NCBI GenBank assembly: GCA_946481205.1
Contig: CAMLNB010000101.1
Span: forward strand, 1 to 12,443
Direction: 5' to 3'
Length of the DNA stretch: 12,443 nt
From: an uncultured Kangiella sp.
Lineage (GTDB): Bacteria; Pseudomonadota; Gammaproteobacteria; Enterobacterales; DSM-103792
A program made the translations under genes and the position numbers. Every line of letters starts with the position of its first letter. Within the stretch, counting starts at the first letter, position 1. The notes under the pieces were generated by a model. The model was not told the origin of the DNA, made no database searches, and saw only the letters and a list, made by a program, of their open reading frames with translations. Below, in pieces: positions 6,543 through 12,443 of this stretch.

Positions 6543-7868
6543 ATGAACAGACGTGATGGGTTGGCTTGGCTGTTGCTGGCCGCGACCAGTGTGTCATTGG
6601 TGGGTTGCGATTTGGAAGGCGGCAGCGACGATGATGATGACGTGGTGCAAGCCTCGGTTCGGCTGGTCAACCTGACCCGTGTCAGCGATTTGTTGCTGAC
6701 GGTGGATGACAGCGATGACGACGGTGATGACGATGTCGTGCTGGTGTCAGGAGTTCAAGCCGGCACCGGTAGCAGTTACGAAAGTTTGGATCCGGATACT
6801 TATTCGCTGGTGGTCAGTTCGGCGGGCGCGGGCCTGTCCGCATCGAGCACCAGTTCGCTGACCTTGGCCGAAGACACCCGTTACACCATTGTTGCCTATG
6901 AGCGTGGCGGTTTGATCAAGTTCTTTGTGCGCACCGAAGATGCTGATGACGAACCGTCTTCCGGTTATGGCTATGTCACAGCCGTCAACGCAGGTTCCGA
7001 TGCCGGGACACTCGATGTTTATATCGTGACGCCCGATGCCGATATCAGCGAGTTGTCGCCGACCATTTCCGGTGTCAGTGCCGCCAGCTCCAGCCTGACC
7101 TATACCGTTTCCTCCGGCAGTTACGACATTGTCGTGACGGCCAACAACAAGCCGGAAGATGTCCGCTTGCGGTTGTCATCGGTAACGGTCAGCAGCAAAG
7201 ACAATCTGACTTTTGCGCTGACGCCGACGTCCGGCGGCGCGTTGGTGCATGGCGCCTTGATTCAGCAAGGCGGCTCGGTGGCGTTGTATCGCGCCGATAC
7301 CGCGCGGGTACGGGTGATTGCCGCGTTTGCGGCTGGTGAGCTCGACAATCAGGAGGTCGATACCATTATCGGTGAGCAGAACCTGGGCACCGTGACGGCG
7401 CCGGCAACAGGCAATTACAGCTTGGTCACTGCCGATACCACCGATTATCAAGTGTCGGTAAACGGCGTTGCTTTGCTCGATTTACCTGACGCCGAGTTTG
7501 CCAGTGGTGGTGATTACACCTTACTGGTTTACGGCACCGATGAAACCGACGCCTCCGTATCGGTGTTGACTGACAACAATCAGCTGCCAAGCTCCGGTGC
7601 CAAAATTCGCTTGATCAACGGTGCGGTGTCGGCGGCAGGTTTGTCGCTCAGCGCCAACTATTCCAATCTGTTTTCGGAAGTGGGGTATGGTCGCACTTCG
7701 GCGTATTCCGGTATCAGCTCCGGTACGACCCGGCTGGATCTGACGTCGCCCGCACTGGCTTTCGACAGCTATTCCAGCAGCGTCAATATTCTCAGCGGTG
7801 GCGTCTACTCGTTGATGGTCTTGGGCGATACCGACAGCGCGATTGTCCTGCTCAACAAGGATCGCTGA
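6543..7868 (+). CDS. Multi-module DUF4397 lipoprotein
   Basis: A 441-residue secreted lipoprotein. The leader ends in lipobox LVGC with the lipidated Cys at 22, followed at once by Asp (+2). A five-Asp run (29-33) and a second acidic cluster (55-64, pattern DDSDDDGDDD) lie before or inside the first module. The remainder is beta-rich, low in Cys and Lys, and appears to repeat a DUF4397-like unit about four times, with starts near 37 (ASVRLVNL), 143 (GYVTAVNA), 254 (ARVRVIAA) and 353 (AKIRLING). Each unit shows a G-x-Y-x-L/I-x-V strand. DUF4397 function is unknown; such proteins are thought to be cell-surface adhesion or binding modules. The start is ATG 6543, with AGGGG six bases upstream; GTG 6540 is adjacent but worse placed. 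Confidence 0.88.
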   Translation: MNRRDGLAWLLLAATSVSLVGCDLEGGSDDDDDVVQASVRLVNLTRVSDLLLTVDDSDDDGDDDVVLVSGVQAGTGSSYESLDPDTYSLVVSSAGAGLSASSTSSLTLAEDTRYTIVAYERGGLIKFFVRTEDADDEPSSGYGYVTAVNAGSDAGTLDVYIVTPDADISELSPTISGVSAASSSLTYTVSSGSYDIVVTANNKPEDVRLRLSSVTVSSKDNLTFALTPTSGGALVHGALIQQGGSVALYRADTARVRVIAAFAAGELDNQEVDTIIGEQNLGTVTAPATGNYSLVTADTTDYQVSVNGVALLDLPDAEFASGGDYTLLVYGTDETDASVSVLTDNNQLPSSGAKIRLINGAVSAAGLSLSANYSNLFSEVGYGRTSAYSGISSGTTRLDLTSPALAFDSYSSSVNILSGGVYSLMVLGDTDSAIVLLNKDR

Positions 7869-7911
7869 AGTCTTGCCGGTACTGCTGTCGTTCTATCGAT
7901 GGCAAAAGAAT

Positions 7912-7939
7912 AACGGCCCGCACTCTCGTGCGGGCCGTT
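7912..7939 (-). terminator. Terminator hairpin between convergent genes, better placed for the acyltransferase gene
   Basis: A perfect 12-bp stem, AACGGCCCGCAC (7912-7923) with GTGCGGGCCGTT (7928-7939), encloses a TCTC loop. Read on the minus strand it is followed by a T-rich tract (TTATTCTTTT), which fits an intrinsic terminator six bases past the acyltransferase stop. On the plus strand only two T residues follow, so function for the lipoprotein gene is weaker but possible. Confidence 0.85.
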
Positions 7940-7945
7940 CGGCGA

Positions 7946-9253
7946 TCACGAGCTGGGCGTTTGCGTTGCCGGCTCACTTGCCTGTGCGCTAGCACTCTGC
8001 GTGGCAGCTGTGTGCTTGCGGCGCGGTACTTTTCTGCCGTTCAACAGCGCGCCAATCGCCGTATGACGAACCAACAATTGATAACTGGCCAGCAACAGCG
8101 CGATTCCGCTGATCAGAATCAAACACAGTTCCAGCCACCACGGCCAGTTCAGCTGCGTCGCGACGATCTGCAGTGCGACAATCACTGGCAGATGGACGAT
8201 ATAGATCCAGTACGAGGCATCGGCCAAATAGCGTCGGCGCGGGCTGGCACCAGATAGAAAGCGCAGGCACAAACCGATCAAGGCGAGCGCCCAGCTCCAC
8301 GCCGCAACGGCGTAGCAAAGCGCATAGGCATAGCTGCTCAACTCCGGTTTTGCTGGCACCAGTTCCGGTGACAGGCCCGCCATGGCAAGACACGTACCGC
8401 TGCCCGCGATGGCCACGAGCAGATAAAACGGCCAGCGCTGTTGCAGGCGTTGCAGCAGCGGCATCTGCCGTTGCAGCAGCCAGCCAACCGCAAATCCCGA
8501 ACCGAACGCGAGCCAGGTCGACAGACTCGGGTACAGCGAGCGATCTGGGGTTGGCACGCCGAACCAGCGATACCATTGCGGTTCATTGGGCAAACTCAGT
8601 GCCAACGGAATTGCCAGCAGCAGCGGCGCCCACCAGCTCATCAGCAGATCGAATACGGTGTCTACCTTGCCACGTAGCCAGCCAGCTTTATCCACGCCAG
8701 CAATCACACCACGGACACTGACGCCGACAACATAAAGCAGGCACAGCATGTACAGGAACCACAAATGCGTCAGCGGAAAATCATCCGGCGTGAAGGCCGG
8801 GCCGGGTGGTGATTCTTTCGGTAACGAGCCACCGTTCTTGATCATGGCGCTCCAGACCAACACGATGGTCAGCGCGACTAGCATGATCGGCCAGAAAATC
8901 AGCAGCGGTGCGGCAATGCGCTTCCAGCGATTTTTGGCAAAGCCGGACAAGCCACGCCGATGAAAGAGTAGCCGTGCGAAGAATCCGGCCAGCACAAAGA
9001 AGGTCAGCATCCGGAAGTTGTGGATGACAAAGAAAATCAGCGCAGCACCTACGCTTTGCTCGGTTTCGCTGGTCAGCCAGTAGTATTGCGAGCCCTGCAG
9101 GTAGGACATGGTGGCGTGCAACAACACGCCGAGCAGCAGGGCAAAGCCGCGCAAGGCATCCAGGCCATGCAGGCGTTCATTACCGTCAGGCGGCGCTACG
9201 GGTTGCGGTTGCGACAAAGGTCGCGTACCGCTGTGGGAACTGATGCTGTTCAT
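7946..9253 (-). CDS. OpgC/MdoC-like membrane acyltransferase (acyltransferase family 3)
   Basis: A 435-residue polytopic inner-membrane protein of the acyltransferase 3 superfamily, most like the glucan-modifying OpgC/MdoC branch. It opens with RLHGLDALRG (27-36), then a first helix with H46, then FRMLTFFVLAGFFARLL (80-96) containing R81. This is the conserved Arg/His arrangement of the family. LTHLWFLYMLCLLYV (161-175) is another OpgC-like landmark, and about ten helices follow in all. The C-terminal 30 residues are Ala/Ser/Thr/Gln-rich and probably disordered. It likely transfers an acyl group to a periplasmic glycan or other exported sugar, but no glucan synthase genes adjoin, so the acceptor is uncertain. 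The start is ATG 9253, with AAGGAG eight bases upstream; an in-frame ATG at 9346 sits in a palindrome and is unlikely. Confidence 0.85.
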   Translation of the reverse strand: MNSISSHSGTRPLSQPQPVAPPDGNERLHGLDALRGFALLLGVLLHATMSYLQGSQYYWLTSETEQSVGAALIFFVIHNFRMLTFFVLAGFFARLLFHRRGLSGFAKNRWKRIAAPLLIFWPIMLVALTIVLVWSAMIKNGGSLPKESPPGPAFTPDDFPLTHLWFLYMLCLLYVVGVSVRGVIAGVDKAGWLRGKVDTVFDLLMSWWAPLLLAIPLALSLPNEPQWYRWFGVPTPDRSLYPSLSTWLAFGSGFAVGWLLQRQMPLLQRLQQRWPFYLLVAIAGSGTCLAMAGLSPELVPAKPELSSYAYALCYAVAAWSWALALIGLCLRFLSGASPRRRYLADASYWIYIVHLPVIVALQIVATQLNWPWWLELCLILISGIALLLASYQLLVRHTAIGALLNGRKVPRRKHTAATQSASAQASEPATQTPSS

Positions 9254-9304
9254 GCTCGTGACTCCTTGAATCCCTGCATACGGGGTTGCTACAACGGCGG
9301 TGGT

Positions 9305-9326
9305 GCGCTTTTTCGCGGCAAAGCGC
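9305..9326. promoter_or_regulatory. Perfect 7-bp inverted repeat upstream of the acyltransferase gene
   Basis: GCGCTTT (9305-9311) and AAAGCGC (9320-9326) form a hairpin with an 8-base loop, about 50 bases upstream of the acyltransferase start. No T-tract follows on either strand, so it does not look like a terminator. It could be a leader hairpin or protein-binding site. Confidence 0.35.
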
Positions 9327-9334
9327 TCCCGAGT

Positions 9335-9348
9335 CGATGCATGCATCG
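9335..9348. promoter_or_regulatory. Perfect 14-bp palindrome upstream of the acyltransferase gene
   Basis: CGATGCATGCATCG is a complete two-fold palindrome about 82 bases upstream of the acyltransferase start. Symmetry, length and position suit an operator for a homodimeric regulator. No regulator is encoded next to it, and a chance palindrome cannot be excluded. Confidence 0.35.
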
Positions 9349-9490
9349 GGCTTTGGGGTTGGCGATTGCCGCAGGAAAACGGGTGGCGAGAAACCGTAGG
9401 AAACGCGTTACGGAATCGGCCTGGGTGCGATCAGCGTCGCGTGAATCCGGTCATACGATGCCCTCAATTGGCGTGCATGCGGGTTGTCGT

Positions 9491-10189
9491 TCAGTCCTGG
9501 CTCGGATGCCGGGTTTTCCACCACAGCGTCAATGCCGGCAACGTCACACAGAGCGTGGCTTCGATCAGCAGGGCCGTGACAATGCCGCTGTCCCAGACAA
9601 TCTGATCAGTGCCAGCCGTTGCCTGCGTTGTGGGCAGGTTGCCAACGAAATAGAGCATCGCTTGCAACAGCAAGTTGCTGGTGATCATGACGCCGACCGT
9701 CCATTCCATGGCTTCGCTAAGCAAGGCAACGCAGAGGATCACCATCGAACCCGTGATGATGTAACCGAGCACGGCGGCCGATACCGGTAGCAGTCCGTCT
9801 GGCAGTGCCGGCATCAAAAGGATGGCGGCGAAGCAGCTAAGCATCAGCAGCAGCGAAGGCAGCAACATCAACAGCAAGTTGGCTAGCAGCTTGCTGAGCT
9901 GATAGGTACGCAGCGAGATGGGCAACGTCATGATAAACGTGCCAGTGTGCGACTTCCGTTCCTGAACAATGGTGGTGATTGGTGCATGCACACCTATGGC
10001 AATCAATACGGTAATCAGCAGCACGTTGCCGGCATACTGATTCCCTTTGCTGGCGCTGGCGATCAATGCGACCGCTATCAGACCCGCTACCATCAAACCG
10101 ATCAGCAGCTTGCGAGTGAGATACCAGTCTTTCCAAATCAGCGCGGCCAGTAACCGCGGTGATGAGGTGGCGGGCGTGAGCGTATTCAT
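9491..10189 (-). CDS. ABC-2 type transporter permease
   Basis: A 232-residue permease with six hydrophobic segments (about 27-46, 53-75, 101-126, 133-158, 163-183 and 203-224), preceded by an amphipathic LIWKDWYLTRK elbow helix typical of the ABC-2 export group. The cytoplasmic QERKSHTGTFIMTLPIS loop after the second helix is characteristic of this type; such proteins pair with a YtrB/CcmA-like ATPase. Its ATG overlaps the stop of the ATPase gene by four bases (ATGA), so the two are translationally coupled and probably assemble as a dimer of each. The exported substrate is unknown; in related YtrA-controlled systems the target is often cell-envelope stress or antibiotics. No terminator is evident after the stop. 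Confidence 0.88.
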   Translation of the reverse strand: MNTLTPATSSPRLLAALIWKDWYLTRKLLIGLMVAGLIAVALIASASKGNQYAGNVLLITVLIAIGVHAPITTIVQERKSHTGTFIMTLPISLRTYQLSKLLANLLLMLLPSLLLMLSCFAAILLMPALPDGLLPVSAAVLGYIITGSMVILCVALLSEAMEWTVGVMITSNLLLQAMLYFVGNLPTTQATAGTDQIVWDSGIVTALLIEATLCVTLPALTLWWKTRHPSQD

Positions 10190-11082
10190 GCGGCAGCAAC
10201 CTCTCGGCGCGAGATGACATTGGTCACAAAGATTTCTTCCAGCGTCAGGTTTTCCACAGCCAACACGCTGGCGCCGGCATGCTGAAATGCCGCCAGCAAG
10301 GCCGGGTCGAACTGGTTCAGGGTGACGCTGTGCAGACGGCCACTGCTGTGCACGGCAACGATGCCGGGCAATTTCGGCAACACCTTGTCCGCGGGCAGAT
10401 CGAGCCGCAACCGGCGCCAGCGATCGAGGTAATTTTCCTTGTCATCGGCATCAATGATGCGGCCGCGGTCGATGAAAGTAATGCGGTCAGCGATCTGCTC
10501 CACATCGGCGGTGTTGTGCGAGGAAAACAGAATGCTGCGCTGCTCATCGGCCAGCACTTCCATCAGGCTGGCGATGACTTCGTGGCGGGCGACGGGATCG
10601 AGACCGGTGGTCGGTTCGTCGAGCACCAGCAAACGTGGTTTGCGTGCCAGCGCCAGCAGCAGCAGCGCTTTCACCCGCTGGCCGTGCGACAGGCCGCGGA
10701 TTTTCTGCTCGGCTTTCAGATCAAAACGCTGCAGCAGTTTGTCGGCATAGGCGTTGTCCCAAGCGGTGTAGCTGCGGGCGATGAACTGCATGTGCCAGGC
10801 AATCGTCGCGCTGTCATACAGCCGCATGTCTTCGCAGATGTAACCGATATCTTGTTTTGCCCGCGCTGCCTGCGTGGGAATCTCATGACCCAACACGCGC
10901 ACGTTGCCGCGGTCAGCAGTGGCCATGCCCATCAGCATGCGCATGGTGGTGGATTTGCCCGCACCGTTGGCGCCGATGAAGCCCATCACCGAGCCGGTCG
11001 GCAAGCTCAGTGTGACGTCTTCCAAGGCGAAGTAGGGGTAGCGCTTGTACAGGCCACGGATATCGATTGCCAAGTCGGTCAT
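10186..11082 (-). CDS. ABC transporter ATP-binding protein
   Basis: A 298-residue nucleotide-binding subunit. Walker A GANGAGKST is at 37-45, the signature motif appears as LSHGQ (131-135), Walker B LLVLDEP at 151-157 has D155 and E156, the D-loop is GLDP, and the switch His is H189 in SSHN. The Q-loop position reads GYICED rather than carrying Gln, a common variation in ABC-2 exporter ATPases. Residues after about 225 form an additional C-terminal region often seen in CcmA/YtrB-like proteins. It energises the permease encoded next to it. Its start overlaps the gntR stop by four bases, and AAGGA lies six bases upstream, so it is both coupled and independently initiated. Confidence 0.94.
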   Translation of the reverse strand: MTDLAIDIRGLYKRYPYFALEDVTLSLPTGSVMGFIGANGAGKSTTMRMLMGMATADRGNVRVLGHEIPTQAARAKQDIGYICEDMRLYDSATIAWHMQFIARSYTAWDNAYADKLLQRFDLKAEQKIRGLSHGQRVKALLLLALARKPRLLVLDEPTTGLDPVARHEVIASLMEVLADEQRSILFSSHNTADVEQIADRITFIDRGRIIDADDKENYLDRWRRLRLDLPADKVLPKLPGIVAVHSSGRLHSVTLNQFDPALLAAFQHAGASVLAVENLTLEEIFVTNVISRREVAAA

Positions 11083-11534
11083 GACACTTCCTTCTCTTCG
11101 CTCGCTTTGCTACCGGTGACGGCGCGTTCGGTTTCATTGGCATCGGTGGCTTGCCGTTGGGCAAACTGCGTTTGCAATGCCGCCAGCGTTTGTTGCTCAC
11201 TCTGGCCCAGCAACAATGCCAAGCGCGCCGCTTCGCTGAGGTGCTGATGCAGCTCTTCGCGCCAGCGGTGGGTGCTCAGGCCCGGGTTGCTGGCCACCAT
11301 CGAGCCTTTGCCGGCGTGGGTGACGATCACGCCTTCCTGTTCCAACTCCAGATAGGCACGCTTGATGGTGATGACGCTGACCGACAACGCGACCGCCAGC
11401 TGCCGGATCGACGGCAATTCCGTCCCCGGTGGCCAATCGCCGAGCGCGACACGCTGCCGAACCTGCTCCATGATTTGCAGGTACAGCGGCCGACCGTCGG
11501 CTTGCGAGATAAGAAAGTTGCTGTGTATATCCAT
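11079..11534 (-). CDS. YtrA-like GntR-family transcriptional regulator
   Basis: A regulator of about 151 residues, short like the YtrA subfamily of GntR proteins. A winged helix-turn-helix spans about 14-80 (counting from ATG 11534): PLYLQIMEQVRQRV, then GTELPSIRQLAVALSVS and VITIKRAYLELEQEG, a near-ideal GntR pattern. A short helical C-terminal part follows for dimerisation, with no large effector domain. A longer frame opens at GTG 11573, but it would place the start inside the promoter and no ribosome site precedes it. ATG 11534 coincides with the predicted transcription start and has no Shine-Dalgarno sequence, suggesting leaderless translation. As first gene of the ABC operon it probably represses that operon and itself. 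Confidence 0.9.
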   Translation of the reverse strand: MDIHSNFLISQADGRPLYLQIMEQVRQRVALGDWPPGTELPSIRQLAVALSVSVITIKRAYLELEQEGVIVTHAGKGSMVASNPGLSTHRWREELHQHLSEAARLALLLGQSEQQTLAALQTQFAQRQATDANETERAVTGSKASEEKEVS

Positions 11535-11575
11535 ATGCACAGTATACACGGCTGTGCTTATCTGTCTATACACAG
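11521..11575 (-). promoter_or_regulatory. gntR-ABC operon promoter with embedded YtrA-type half-sites
   Basis: On the minus strand TAGACA (11568-11563) and TATACT (11546-11541) are 16 bases apart and match sigma-70 boxes at five of six positions each. The seventh base past the -10 box is the A of ATG 11534. Around these boxes lie CTGTGTATA (11521-11529), TATACAC (11543-11549, on the -10) and TATACACAG (11567-11575, on the -35); the outer pair is a perfect 9-bp inverted repeat. GCACAG (11537-11542) and CTGTGC (11552-11557) form another inverted pair. This layout fits repression by the GntR product. Confidence 0.7.
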
Positions 11576-11727
11576 TTATGTGGGCGGCCGTTTCGGCCAG
11601 TTCGGGACGCTGCTGGCAGGTCGAAGCTGAGTGACTACTCTCGTCAGAATCCTAGGTTTTTAGCGGAAAGCAGCCTTGGCGGAGTCGATACGAGGCAGCT
11701 GTGAGAGGCAATGGAGGAACTGGGTAA

Positions 11728-12443
11728 ATGAACCGACTGGCAGGCAAAGTGGCCCTGGTCACGGGTGCGGCCCGTGGCATCGGGTTGGCGATTGCACGGG
11801 CTTTTGTCGCCGAAGGCGCGACGGTCTACCTGACTGACATCCGTGATGCCGAAGGTGCCGCCGCGGCGAAAGCGTTGGGGCCGCAGGCGCACTACCAGCA
11901 CCTGGATGTGCGCGACGAACCGGCGTGGCAGCAACTGACGGCGGCCATCCTGTCGCAACACGGCCGGCTCGATGTCGTGGTCAACAATGCCGGCATTACC
12001 GGTTTCGAAGCCGGCGTCGTTGCCCACGATCCGGAGCACGCGGCGCTGGCCGATTGGCGCGCGGTACACGCCACCAATCTCGACGGCGTTTTTCTCGGTT
12101 GCAAGTACGCCATTCAGGCGATGCGCAAACAGCGCCGTGGCGTCATTCTCAACATGTCGTCGCGTTCGGGATTGGTGGGCATACCCGGCGCCGCGGCCTA
12201 CGCGTCCTCAAAAGCCGCGATCCGCAACCACAGCAAAACGGTGGCGCTGTATTGCGCCGAGCAGGGGCTGAATATCCGCTGCAATTCCCTTCATCCGGCG
12301 GCGATTCTGACGCCGATGTGGGAACCGATGCTCGGCGATGGTCCGGAGCGTGCGGCGCGCATGCGCGAACTGGTCAGCGACTGCCCGATGCAACGGTTCG
12401 GGCAGCCAGAAGAGGTGGCGGCGCTGGCCGTGTTGTTGGCTTC
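11728..12443 (+). CDS. SDR-family oxidoreductase, probably NAD-dependent (3' end outside window)
   Basis: About 238 codons are present and the frame is still open at the window end. This is a second classical SDR, distinct from the one at 5474. TGAARGIG is at 12-19, and Asp37 (LTDIRD) ends the second strand, which favours NAD(H). NNAG is at 86-89, the catalytic Ser is S145 (NMSSRSG), and Y158-x3-K162 lies in YASSK. After the active site the segment reads [16 protein letters not shown], with His-Pro in place of the usual Asn-Pro-Gly, as in alcohol and hydroxysteroid dehydrogenase-like SDRs. The start is ATG 11728, with GGAGG ten bases upstream. It is divergent from gntR. The substrate is unknown. 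Confidence 0.93.
   Translation, partial: MNRLAGKVALVTGAARGIGLAIARAFVAEGATVYLTDIRDAEGAAAAKALGPQAHYQHLDVRDEPAWQQLTAAILSQHGRLDVVVNNAGITGFEAGVVAHDPEHAALADWRAVHATNLDGVFLGCKYAIQAMRKQRRGVILNMSSRSGLVGIPGAAAYASSKAAIRNHSKTVALYCAEQGLNIRCNSLHPAAILTPMWEPMLGDGPERAARMRELVSDCPMQRFGQPEEVAALAVLLA

Noticed and set aside
10279..11247. Plus-strand open frame of about 322 codons opposite the ABC ATPase
   Set aside because: The opposite strand carries all ABC ATPase motifs; this frame has no domain signal.
5488..11760. Shared GCAGGCAAAGTGG-like sequence at the start of both SDR genes as a repeat
   Set aside because: It encodes the conserved GKV segment before the cofactor motif, so similarity reflects protein homology, not a DNA repeat.
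1..12443. CRISPR array, tRNA, rRNA, transposase or prophage genes
   Set aside because: No regularly spaced repeats, no RNA gene signatures and no mobile-element proteins were seen on either strand.

Overview
The window looks like ordinary chromosome of a GC-rich gammaproteobacterium. The evidence is the Shine-Dalgarno usage, the lipoprotein signals, an OpgC/MdoC-type acyltransferase, LysR and GntR/YtrA regulators, and an MliC-type lysozyme inhibitor; genus cannot be read from the sequence. It is densely packed with single genes and short operons. I see no transposase, integrase, phage gene, tRNA, rRNA or CRISPR array, and no coherent defence or biosynthetic island.

Layout: (1) Positions 2-2215, plus strand, hold a small MliC-like lipoprotein, a seven-helix membrane protein with the active-site spacing of alkaline ceramidases (CREST superfamily), and a membrane-anchored alpha/beta hydrolase. 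They lie close together and may form one envelope-related operon. (2) A minus-strand gene for an orphan periplasmic solute-binding-like protein (2225-3037) converges on them. (3) Divergent from it, plus-strand genes encode an isochorismatase-family cysteine hydrolase and a DUF1801 protein. (4) A minus-strand LysR regulator (4334-5257) is divergent from a short-chain dehydrogenase/reductase (5474-6217). Their intergenic region carries a TTCCA-based LysR-type palindrome, and the SDR gene ends at a strong intrinsic terminator. (5) A plus-strand gene encodes a surface lipoprotein built from about four DUF4397-like modules (6543-7868). It converges on a minus-strand OpgC-like acyltransferase (7946-9253), with a perfect 12-bp stem hairpin between them. 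(6) A minus-strand operon, gntR(YtrA-like)-ABC ATPase-ABC permease (11573/11534 down to 9491), has two 4-base ATGA overlaps. Its promoter and operator are readable, and the -10 placement predicts a leaderless regulator mRNA. (7) Divergent from gntR, a second SDR, probably NAD-dependent, starts at 11728 and runs off the window end.

The most informative observations are the ACER-like metal-site spacing in the ceramidase homologue, the leaderless self-controlled gntR promoter with three half-sites, the LysR/SDR operator, and the multi-module DUF4397 lipoprotein with Asp at +2. No clearly undescribed multi-gene system was found.
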